A stretch of 6,445 nucleotides of DNA from positions 1 through 6,445 of the forward strand of contig NZ_JAWWCF010000175.1 in NCBI RefSeq assembly GCF_033720595.1, given 5' to 3'. The stretch's first letter is position 1; every line of letters starts with the position of its first letter. The position numbers were made by a program, and so were the translations under genes. Shown one piece after another: positions 1 to 6,003 of the stretch. The DNA is from Lishizhenia sp033720595. GTDB lineage: Bacteria; Bacteroidota; Bacteroidia; Flavobacteriales_D; Crocinitomicaceae. Below the pieces are notes generated by a model. That model was not told the DNA's origin. It was given only the letters and a program-made list of their open reading frames with translations, and searched no databases.

Positions 1-594
1 TCCAAAGCCTTCAAATTTAAGTTTTTCTTCGAATCTGTCATCCCAATTTTTGTTAAACTCATTGTCGTATAAAGAGTAAACAACTTTGGCATCAGCAAAG
101 TGAGGATCGTTGGCGTAAACATCTTTAATGTACATAGGCATTAATGATGTCATCCATCCGTGACAGTGAATCACGTCAGGTTTCCAACCTAATTTTTTAA
201 CTGTTTCCAAAACTCCTCTACAGAAGAACATAGAACGCTCATCATTATCTGCATGATATTCGTCTTTGTCATCCGTGAAAACAGATTTTCTTTTGAAATA
301 TTCTTCGTTGTCTATAAAGTACACCTGCATTCTTGCAGTTGGTATAGACGCTACTTTGATAATTAAAGGGTGATCCTGATCGTCAATAATAAGGTTCATA
401 CCTGATAAACGAATTACTTCGTGTAACTGGTGTCTTCTCTCATTGATTGTCCCAAAACGTGGCATGAAAACACGGATTTCTTTTCCGTTTTCTTGTGTAC
501 CTTGCGGTAATTTTCTTGCTGTTTTTGAAAGTTCAGATTTTGGTAGGAACGGGGCAATTTCTTGCGATACAAATAGGATTCTTTTCTTCTCCAT
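1..594 (-). CDS. Glycogen/starch synthase-like glycosyltransferase, N-terminal part (3' end outside window)
   Basis: The reading frame opens at the ATG at 594 and stays open for 198 codons to the window edge, so the C-terminal part is missing. The start reads MEKKRILFVSQEIAPFLPKS, the first beta strand of a GT5-like (GT-B fold) N-terminal domain. A stretch rich in conserved residues follows (MPRFGTINERRHQLHE, about 44-59), then PDVIHCHGWMTSLMP (139-153), which matches the HxHxW region of glycogen synthases. The usual K-x-G-G-L motif that contacts ADP-glucose is not there: the aligned residues are PKSEL (18-22). From memory, Bacteroidota carry a diverged family of this kind annotated as glycogen synthase, often next to panC. 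Family membership is clear; ADP-glucose as donor and glycogen as product are uncertain. The gene is divergent from panC and has a good promoter of its own at 621-655. Confidence 0.85.
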   Translation of the reverse strand, partial: MEKKRILFVSQEIAPFLPKSELSKTARKLPQGTQENGKEIRVFMPRFGTINERRHQLHEVIRLSGMNLIIDDQDHPLIIKVASIPTARMQVYFIDNEEYFKRKSVFTDDKDEYHADNDERSMFFCRGVLETVKKLGWKPDVIHCHGWMTSLMPMYIKDVYANDPHFADAKVVYSLYDNEFNKNWDDRFEEKLKFEGFG

Positions 595-620
595 ATAGAG
601 TAAATTCGTAAATTTCAGTA

Positions 621-655
621 CAAAAATATATAAAAAAAAGCGTAATTTCAACAAA
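621..655 (-). promoter_or_regulatory. Predicted Bacteroidota-type promoter of the glycosyltransferase gene
   Basis: Read on the minus strand, TATTTTTG (628-621) matches the Bacteroidota -7 consensus TAnnTTTG. Upstream lie TTTG (655-652, 23-nt spacer) and TTG (651-649, 20-nt spacer), either of which fits the -33 element. Transcription would start near 615, leaving a leader of about 20 nt before the ATG at 594. The match is by eye only, in an AT-rich stretch. Confidence 0.55.
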
Positions 656-661
656 AAAGAA

Positions 662-669
662 TAGATTTG
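662..669 (+). promoter_or_regulatory. Candidate -7 box of the panC-ribE unit
   Basis: TAGATTTG fits the TAnnTTTG consensus and lies 32 nt before the panC GTG, on the correct strand in the divergent gap. No clear TTTG or TTG is found at the right distance upstream, so this promoter is weaker evidence than the opposing one. Any -33 contact would fall at about 638-645, inside the opposing promoter. Confidence 0.4.
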
Positions 670-701
670 TCCGTTTGCACATATTCTAAATACTTAATTA
701 C

Positions 702-1541
702 GTGGTAATTTACAAGCGTGTTTCCGATTTACAATCCTTCCTTGCACCTTACACAGTAGCGAATAAAAAAATTGGTTTTGTGCCTACCATGGGCGCTTTA
801 CATGAAGGACATCTTAGTCTTTTGAAAGCTGCAAAAAAAGAGTGTGACATTGTTGTTGCCTCCGTTTTTGTGAATCCAACACAATTCAACAATCCTTCTG
901 ATTTAGAAAAATATCCACGCATGCCTCAGAAAGATGCGGATCTTCTGGAGGAAAATGGTTGTGATGTAATGTTCTTACCTGAAGTAGAAGAGGTGTATCC
1001 TGAGAATTATAAATCTATTGATTTGGACTTGTCTCCCGTGGATGAAGTAATGGAAGGGAAATATAGACCTGGCCATTTTGATGGTGTGGTGAATGTAGTT
1101 TCGCGTTTCTTTGATATCGTGCGACCGAATAAAGCATATTTTGGAAGAAAAGACTTTCAGCAAGTTGCAGTAATTAAAGCCATGACCAAAAAGTTAAACT
1201 TGGGTGTGGAAATCGTTGGTTGTGATACTGTACGCGAAGAGGGTGGTTTGGCAATGTCAAGTCGAAACCTACGCTTAACGGAAGATCAAAAAAAGGATGC
1301 TCTTGTAATTTACGAGAGCTTGGTGCAAGCTAAAGCTATGGCGAAAGAGAATTCTCCTGCAGTAACTTTAGCACATTTAATTGACACTTTAGGACAAAGT
1401 AGTTTAGAATTGGAATACGCAGAAGTGGTAAACCCCGAAACTCTTTTACCTTTGACAGACGAATGGATAGATGGAGCCACTGCATGTGTAGTAGCTTATT
1501 GTGGAGATGTTCGTTTAATTGATAACATGGAATTGATATAA
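702..1541 (+). CDS. panC: Pantothenate synthetase (pantoate--beta-alanine ligase)
   Basis: This cytosolic enzyme joins pantoate and beta-alanine using ATP, via a pantoyl-adenylate, in the last step of pantothenate (vitamin B5, coenzyme A precursor) synthesis. The 279-residue protein has the usual family length of about 280. It shows PTMGALHEGHLSLL (28-41) with the HxGH nucleotide-binding signature (H34, H37), SVFVNPTQFN (54-63), RPGHFDGVVNVVSRFF (122-137), FGRKDFQQ (147-154) and the KMSKS-like MSSRN (185-189). The start is GTG: the frame is closed by a TAA at 687-689, no ATG lies between, and the next ATG is inside the catalytic motif at codon 30. ribE follows after 2 nt. panD, a common partner of panC in this phylum, is not here. 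Identification is firm. Confidence 0.97.
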   Translation: MVIYKRVSDLQSFLAPYTVANKKIGFVPTMGALHEGHLSLLKAAKKECDIVVASVFVNPTQFNNPSDLEKYPRMPQKDADLLEENGCDVMFLPEVEEVYPENYKSIDLDLSPVDEVMEGKYRPGHFDGVVNVVSRFFDIVRPNKAYFGRKDFQQVAVIKAMTKKLNLGVEIVGCDTVREEGGLAMSSRNLRLTEDQKKDALVIYESLVQAKAMAKENSPAVTLAHLIDTLGQSSLELEYAEVVNPETLLPLTDEWIDGATACVVAYCGDVRLIDNMELI

Positions 1542-1543
1542 TT

Positions 1544-2122
1544 ATGTTTACAGGAATAGTTGAGGCGCTAGGAGAGGTGAAGAAAATTGAACACGAGGGG
1601 GAAAATGTACATTTTACCTTAAGTTGTCCTTTTACTTCAGAGTTGAAGATAGATCAAAGTTTGGCACATAATGGTTGTTGTTTAACTGTTGTTGCAATTG
1701 ATGGAAATCAATATGTAGTTACGGCGATAAAGGAAACTTTGGAGAAAACAAACCTTGGAGAACTAAAAGAAGGAAGTGAAGTGAATCTGGAGCGTTGCAT
1801 GCAAATGAATGGTCGTTTAGATGGTCATATTGTACAAGGCCATGTGGATACTACTGCCGAATGTCTTTCTATTGAGGATCAGGACGGAAGTTGGATGTTT
1901 ACCTTTCAGTACAACAGCGATGACTTAACAGTTGAGAAAGGATCGGTAACTGTAAATGGAGTAAGTTTAACTGTAGTCAACTCCAAACAAAATGAGTTTT
2001 CAGTTTGCATTATCCCTTATACTTTAGAACATACAAGTTTTAAAAATATTAAGGTAGGTGATACTGCAAATTTAGAGTTTGATATTATCGGGAAGTACGT
2101 GGCCAAAATGATGGTAAAGTAA
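1544..2122 (+). CDS. ribE: Riboflavin synthase, alpha chain
   Basis: It converts two molecules of 6,7-dimethyl-8-ribityllumazine into riboflavin and a pyrimidinedione, the final step of riboflavin synthesis; the active form is normally a homotrimer. The 192-residue protein begins with the hallmark MFTGIVE and has the expected two lumazine-binding repeats, at about 1-88 and 95-186. Repeat 1 carries SLAHNGCCLTV (39-49) and repeat 2 carries VNGVSLTV (137-144); GHIVQGHVD (94-102) opens the second repeat and includes the conserved His100. The length is slightly short for the family (about 195-215) because the C-terminal tail is brief. The ATG is 2 nt after the panC stop, which suggests co-transcription and perhaps translational coupling. 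No FMN riboswitch could fit directly upstream. The symbol ribC is used for the same protein in some organisms. Confidence 0.97.
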   Translation: MFTGIVEALGEVKKIEHEGENVHFTLSCPFTSELKIDQSLAHNGCCLTVVAIDGNQYVVTAIKETLEKTNLGELKEGSEVNLERCMQMNGRLDGHIVQGHVDTTAECLSIEDQDGSWMFTFQYNSDDLTVEKGSVTVNGVSLTVVNSKQNEFSVCIIPYTLEHTSFKNIKVGDTANLEFDIIGKYVAKMMVK

Positions 2123-2148
2123 ACCGGAAAATAAATATTGATAGAAAT

Positions 2149-2184
2149 AAAAAGAGGTTGTCACATTTGACAACCTCTTTTTTT
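2149..2184. terminator. Bidirectional intrinsic terminator between convergent units
   Basis: The arms 2149-2163 and 2168-2182 are perfect 15-bp reverse complements around the 4-nt loop CATT. The plus strand ends in a run of seven T, and the A run on the left arm gives a T run on the minus strand, so it can stop transcription from both sides. It begins 27 nt after the ribE stop. On the other side its right arm directly abuts the stop codon (2185-2183) of the minus-strand exported-protein gene. Confidence 0.93.
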
Positions 2185-2758
2185 ATGCTTTCCACTCTTT
2201 CTTAATGAGCTTCGCCATTTTCTTGTTAAGTTTTTTTAGAACAGCTTCTTGTGAGCCTACCGTTCCAATTTTGATTAACCTATTTTCAACGGGTTTTCCA
2301 TCTTTATAAAAGGTAAGTTCAAACGTAACTGATACAATATCATCTCTGTACAACGGGAAGAGATGTTCAGAGGTTAAGTTTTTATTTAAGGATAAAATAT
2401 TCGTAGAGGATTTAAACCTTCTGTCATACCCTCTAACAGAAATTAAAAGATAAGTATCGAATCCTTCTTCTTTTAATTTGTTCTGTATGCTATCATTCGC
2501 CATAGATGTAGCGGAAGCACCTTGCTTAACTACATTTAAAGACGACTTTGTTTTGATGCCGTACTGATTGAACAGCGTGGTCAAGTTGATTTCTAGCGCA
2601 AATAAGTCTTGCTGAAAATCAATTTGACCGACAACCACTACATTGGATAAAGAATCCATTCCTGGTAAATCTTCTGAAGTTATTTTGGTTGTGTCGGCTT
2701 GACTGTAAACACTAGTGCTTAGGAATAAACCTAAAAATAAAGATGCTAATAATTTCAT
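2183..2758 (-). CDS. Exported protein of unknown function
   Basis: I do not recognise the family. The 191-residue protein begins MKLLASLFLGLFLSTSVYSQ, a clear Sec signal peptide with probable cleavage after Ser19 (VYS|QA). There is no lipobox cysteine, so a soluble periplasmic or outer-face protein is likely. The mature part has a beta-rich start (NVVVVGQIDF, 39-48), an amphipathic stretch (50-66), a central block KQGASATSMANDSIQNKL (78-95), then a strand plus basic motif (TYLLISVRGYDRRFK, 102-116). A second strand pair follows (IVSVTFELTFYKDGKP, 141-156), and the tail is lysine-rich (175-190). I chose the ATG at 2758 because it gives the signal peptide and leaves 1 nt after the metF stop. 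The longer frame from 2833 would overlap the metF coding end by 74 nt and bury the signal. It is probably co-transcribed with metF; the position alone gives no function. Confidence 0.85.
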   Translation of the reverse strand: MKLLASLFLGLFLSTSVYSQADTTKITSEDLPGMDSLSNVVVVGQIDFQQDLFALEINLTTLFNQYGIKTKSSLNVVKQGASATSMANDSIQNKLKEEGFDTYLLISVRGYDRRFKSSTNILSLNKNLTSEHLFPLYRDDIVSVTFELTFYKDGKPVENRLIKIGTVGSQEAVLKKLNKKMAKLIKKEWKA

Positions 2759-2759
2759 A

Positions 2760-3710
2760 TTAAAAAATTTCGTTGGCGATGAGTTTAACATCATCTGATT
2801 TAGACATGGTATAATAGTGAATGCAAGGTACACCTGCTTTCTTGAGTTCTTTTGATTGATTGATGGCCCATTCTACACCCAATGCTTGAACGTCCTCATT
2901 ATTCTTACATTTCAATAACTCTGCCGAAAGTTCATCTGGAAAGTCGATGTGGAAGAATTTAGGCAAGAATGAAATGTGGTTCATTGTTTTCAAAGGTTTG
3001 ATACCCGGAATGATGGGAACATTGATTCCTGCTTTTTTACACTCCTCAACAAAGTCAAAGTACTTTTTATTATCGAAGAACATTTGCGTAACAATATACT
3101 CCGCACCTGCATCAACCTTTTGTTTTAAGTACTTTAAATCTGTAGAAAGGTTCATGGCTTCGAAGTGCTTTTCAGGATAACCTGCAGCACCGATACAGAA
3201 ATTAGTTGGTTCCAATTGAATATCGTCCATCAGATATGTTCCTTTATTCATATCTGTAATTTGGTCTATCAATTCTACAGCATACTTATGTCCGTTTTCG
3301 TGGGGACGAAAAGAACTTTCAGTTTTAATAGAATCACCTCTCAATGCGAGCACATTATCAATGCCTAAGAATTGAAGATCAATCAACGCGTTTTCTGTTT
3401 CTTCCTTACTAAAACCTCCACAGATTAAATGTGGAACAGCATCAACTTGATATTTGTTCATAATGGCTGCACAAATACCAACCGTACCAGGGCGTTTACG
3501 AATCGCTATTTTTTCTAGAAGTCCTTGACCTCTTTCTTTATATATGTATTCCTCTCTGTGATAAGTAACATTAATGAACTTTGGCTTGAATTCCATTAAG
3601 GGATCTATACCATCAAAAATTGACTGTACGTTTTTACCTTTTAATGGGGGTAAAATTTCAAAAGAGAATAAAGTCTCTTCCGATTCCTTAATGTGATCGA
3701 TTACTTTCAT
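2760..3710 (-). CDS. metF: 5,10-methylenetetrahydrofolate reductase
   Basis: This FAD-dependent cytosolic enzyme reduces 5,10-methylene-THF to 5-methyl-THF, the methyl donor for methionine synthase. The 316-residue protein is the short bacterial type, with a single TIM-barrel catalytic domain and no C-terminal SAM-binding regulatory domain. Visible motifs are LFSFEILPPLKG (14-25), whose Glu18 aligns with the catalytic Glu28 of the E. coli enzyme; INVTYH (46-51); PHLICGG (93-99); LALRGDS (121-127), whose Asp126 aligns with E. coli Asp120; CIGAAGYPEKH (172-182); VTQMFFDN (207-214); and PIIPGIKPL. The length slightly exceeds E. coli MetF (296), partly from an insert before the GAAGYPE motif. The ATG at 3710 is the natural start of the conserved region. 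hutI ends 90 nt upstream, and a -7 box lies in that gap. metH is not in the window. Confidence 0.96.
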   Translation of the reverse strand: MKVIDHIKESEETLFSFEILPPLKGKNVQSIFDGIDPLMEFKPKFINVTYHREEYIYKERGQGLLEKIAIRKRPGTVGICAAIMNKYQVDAVPHLICGGFSKEETENALIDLQFLGIDNVLALRGDSIKTESSFRPHENGHKYAVELIDQITDMNKGTYLMDDIQLEPTNFCIGAAGYPEKHFEAMNLSTDLKYLKQKVDAGAEYIVTQMFFDNKKYFDFVEECKKAGINVPIIPGIKPLKTMNHISFLPKFFHIDFPDELSAELLKCKNNEDVQALGVEWAINQSKELKKAGVPCIHYYTMSKSDDVKLIANEIF

Positions 3711-3735
3711 TTATGATTGTATAATTTTAGCAGTC

Positions 3736-3743
3736 CAAAAATA
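3736..3743 (-). promoter_or_regulatory. Candidate -7 box for metF
   Basis: Read on the minus strand, TATTTTTG (3743-3736) fits TAnnTTTG and lies 25 nt before the metF ATG, in the 90-nt gap after hutI. I find no TTTG or TTG at the usual 17-23 nt upstream; the nearest TTG is 32 nt away. It suggests that metF can be transcribed independently of hutI, but the call is tentative. Confidence 0.35.
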
Positions 3744-3800
3744 GTAATATCCTTATCCTAAAGAGGTAAAATCCTCAATCAGTGTCTTAAAGAATTATAA

Positions 3801-5051
3801 TTATTTCACTTTTTTACCATTGATGATAACTGTCTCAGCAGAGTTTGCACCAAATGAATAAGGTATTAGTGCTGGACTCTCCATGGGTTGAGTAATGATA
3901 AGGTTCGCCTTCTTACCCAAAGATATACTTCCGTGTGTTTTATCTAAGCCCATGGCATAGGCAGTATTCAATGTAGTTGCCGTTATTGCCTCGTTCGGCG
4001 TTAATTTCATTTTAACACATGCAAAAGAAGTGAGCAATTGCATGTTCCCACTTGGTGAAGACCCTGGGTTAAAGTCAGTAGCCAACGCCACGGGTAAATC
4101 ATTATCGATTAATTTTCTACCTGCTCCAAAAGGAATAGATAAGAAGAAAGAACAACCGGGTAAAAGTGTAGGCATGCAGTCACTTCCCTTTAAAGCTTCA
4201 ATATCTTGATCATCAATTTCTTCTAAGTGATCGACAGATAAAGCATTGTGTTGTACGGCAGCAGCTACTCCACCTTGGATAGAGAATTGGTTAACGTGAA
4301 CTTTTGGTGTTAAGCCATATTTTATTCCAGCTTCCAATACTTGATTCATCTCCTCTACTGAGTAGTAGTTGCGCTCACAGAAACAGTCGATGTAATCGGC
4401 CAATCCCTCTTCTGCAATTACCGGTAGCATTTCGTTGATGATTAGATCGATGTAACCTTGGTGGTTTTCTTTAAATTCTGGAGGGTAAGCATGTGCTCCC
4501 AAGAAAGTAGCCTTTATCGTTAATGGAGATGCTTCTTTCAAGCGTTTGATAACGCGTAACATTTTTAGCTCGGCATCCACGGTAAGTCCGTACCCAGATT
4601 TGATTTCAACAGCTCCCGTACCGTAGCTCATCATTTCTTCTAACCTTACCATTGCGTCTTGGAAGAGCTCTTCCTCGTCCATCGTCTGCAATTTGCGGGC
4701 AGAGTTTAAAATACCACCTCCTTTAAGTGCAATTTCTTCATAGGTAAGTCCTTTGATTCTATCTTCGAATTCACTTTCTCTGGTTTTGGCAAATACGGCA
4801 TGGGTATGTGAATCACAAAATGCAGGCATAACCATCTTACCATCGGCATCAATTACTTCTAGATCTCTCCAGTCTGTAATTCCACCCCAGTCTTCCATTT
4901 TACCATAAGCTATGATTTCATCATCTTCAATGGCAAGGAATGCGTTATCTATGGTGTTAAGATTTTCCATCTCAGCACCTGCTTTATATCTTGGTAAATC
5001 CTCTCCTGCTAGGAGTAGACTTTTGATGTTTTTAATAAGTATTTTAGACAT
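3801..5051 (-). CDS. hutI: Imidazolonepropionase (histidine degradation)
   Basis: It hydrolyses 4-imidazolone-5-propionate to N-formimidoyl-L-glutamate, the third step of histidine breakdown to glutamate. The 416-residue protein has the normal family length and an amidohydrolase fold. MPAFCDSHTHAVFAKTRESE (75-94) holds the HxH metal pair His82/His84. Substrate-side motifs are YEEIALKGGGI (104-114) and EIKSGYGL (149-156). Further ligands are His252 in KVHVNQFS (250-257) and Asp326 in ATDFNPGSSP (324-333); His275 in SVDHLEE matches the proposed catalytic histidine. These positions sit two to three residues from the B. subtilis metal ligands (His80, His82, His249, Asp324, from memory). Gln255 stands where B. 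subtilis has Glu, as in the HAEQ motif of proteobacterial enzymes. No hutH, hutU or hutG is adjacent. ppx lies 49 nt upstream. Confidence 0.96.
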   Translation of the reverse strand: MSKILIKNIKSLLLAGEDLPRYKAGAEMENLNTIDNAFLAIEDDEIIAYGKMEDWGGITDWRDLEVIDADGKMVMPAFCDSHTHAVFAKTRESEFEDRIKGLTYEEIALKGGGILNSARKLQTMDEEELFQDAMVRLEEMMSYGTGAVEIKSGYGLTVDAELKMLRVIKRLKEASPLTIKATFLGAHAYPPEFKENHQGYIDLIINEMLPVIAEEGLADYIDCFCERNYYSVEEMNQVLEAGIKYGLTPKVHVNQFSIQGGVAAAVQHNALSVDHLEEIDDQDIEALKGSDCMPTLLPGCSFFLSIPFGAGRKLIDNDLPVALATDFNPGSSPSGNMQLLTSFACVKMKLTPNEAITATTLNTAYAMGLDKTHGSISLGKKANLIITQPMESPALIPYSFGANSAETVIINGKKVK

Positions 5052-5057
5052 TTACTC

Positions 5058-5085
5058 GAATCTTTTTTAAGAAGATTCAAAGTTA
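5058..5085 (-). promoter_or_regulatory. Candidate -7 box and adjoining dyad upstream of hutI
   Basis: On the minus strand TAACTTTG (5085-5078) fits the TAnnTTTG box. Immediately downstream are inverted arms GAATCTT (5078-5072) and AAGATTC (5064-5058), 7 bp each with a 7-nt spacer, ending 6 nt before the hutI ATG. The expected transcription start falls inside the dyad, a position typical of a repressor operator; it could also form a small leader hairpin. There is no T run after it and no good -33 element, so it is neither a convincing terminator nor a complete promoter. Confidence 0.35.
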
Positions 5086-5100
5086 AAAATAATCCAACGC

Positions 5101-5994
5101 TTAGAAAAGATGTTCCATCAAACCTTCCTTCATAGAATGGGGAGAAACATAAATGGTATTGATATCTAGTTTGTCCATAAGCCACATAACTTTCACTGCA
5201 GCAATAGGAGCCATAATTTTTCGGATGGGAATTATCCTATCATTTAATTTACGCTCAGCTAAACTCGATTTAATTAAATTGTCTATACACCAATGTAAAC
5301 GCTCTTTGCTAATTTGTTGTGATTGCGAATTCGTAGGAAAGTCAATATTTTCAATGATTTCATAAAACGTCTCGAAACTACCAGAAGCTCCTACAAGAAT
5401 ATTGGTGCGAATATCATCGAAGAAACCACGAGTAGATTGCTCTAAGTAGTTTATGATAGCATCAATATCTGAGTTGGTTAAAGGGTCATTGAACTCAAAT
5501 TGTTGGTAGATGCGAGAAACCCCAATTTCAAAACTTTTGCTTTTAATGACTTCATTGTTATTGGCAAAAATAAATTCACTACTTCCTCCGCCAATGTCTA
5601 AAATGATGGATTTATCTTCAAATACATGGGCAGTTTGTATCCCTCTGTAAATTAATTCAGCTTCAGTTTCTCCATCAATTATGGTAATAGGAATCTCCGT
5701 CATTGCAAAAGCGGCTTGTATAAAATCATCCCTGTTTTCGGCTGCGCGCAAAGCGGAAGTTCCAATTGCTCTTATTTGTTCTACACCGTGTTGGTCACAA
5801 ATTGCTTTGAATTGCTCTAACGTGCTTATACCTCGTTCGAACGCATCTGGAACAATGGTTTGTTGGTTAATTCCTCCCATACCTAAAGCTACTCCTTCTT
5901 TATGCTTGAAAAGGATTTTACGGCCTGTGGCTGTTTTTTTGAAAATCAAGAGGTTAAAGGTATTTGTACCTAAGTCTATAACTGCACCTGTCAT
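5101..5994 (-). CDS. Ppx/GppA family phosphatase, short form
   Basis: Members of this family hydrolyse terminal phosphate from polyphosphate (Ppx) or convert pppGpp to ppGpp (GppA). The 297-residue protein has the two-lobed acetate-kinase/Hsp70/actin fold only. AVIDLGTNTFNLLIF (4-18) is the first phosphate loop. GTSALRAAENRDDF (78-91) and IDGETEAELIYRGI (106-119) follow; the latter carries the catalytic-Glu region, with Glu111 the likely equivalent. DIGGGSSEF (133-141) is the second phosphate loop, and VGASGSFET (201-209) is the glycine-rich loop of the second lobe. The C-terminal HD-like domain of the roughly 500-residue proteobacterial enzymes is absent, as is common for short bacterial forms. 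Sequence alone does not separate Ppx from GppA activity, and no ppk is nearby, so I leave the symbol empty. The permease gene ends 9 nt upstream, implying co-transcription. Confidence 0.92.
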   Translation of the reverse strand: MTGAVIDLGTNTFNLLIFKKTATGRKILFKHKEGVALGMGGINQQTIVPDAFERGISTLEQFKAICDQHGVEQIRAIGTSALRAAENRDDFIQAAFAMTEIPITIIDGETEAELIYRGIQTAHVFEDKSIILDIGGGSSEFIFANNNEVIKSKSFEIGVSRIYQQFEFNDPLTNSDIDAIINYLEQSTRGFFDDIRTNILVGASGSFETFYEIIENIDFPTNSQSQQISKERLHWCIDNLIKSSLAERKLNDRIIPIRKIMAPIAAVKVMWLMDKLDINTIYVSPHSMKEGLMEHLF

Positions 5995-6003
5995 TCTAGT
6001 ATT

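Noticed and set aside
975..1163. Minus-strand open frame inside panC
   Set aside because: Antisense shadow of a strongly conserved gene; composition and motifs make no sense as a protein.
2759..2833. Upstream ATG at 2833 giving a 216-residue version of the exported protein
   Set aside because: It would overlap the end of metF by 74 nt and place 25 unrelated residues ahead of a clean signal peptide; the ATG at 2758 explains both.
2947..3368. Two plus-strand open frames within metF
   Set aside because: They lie antisense to conserved MetF motifs and have no recognisable domain or upstream signal.
3763..3776. Small inverted repeat GAGG/CCTC between hutI and metF as a hutI terminator
   Set aside because: Only 4 bp of stem with a 6-nt loop and three T after it; too weak to call.
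3711..3800. Possible SAM-type riboswitch upstream of metF
   Set aside because: The gap is only 90 nt, shows no paired-helix architecture, and the candidate -7 box leaves a leader of about 20 nt.
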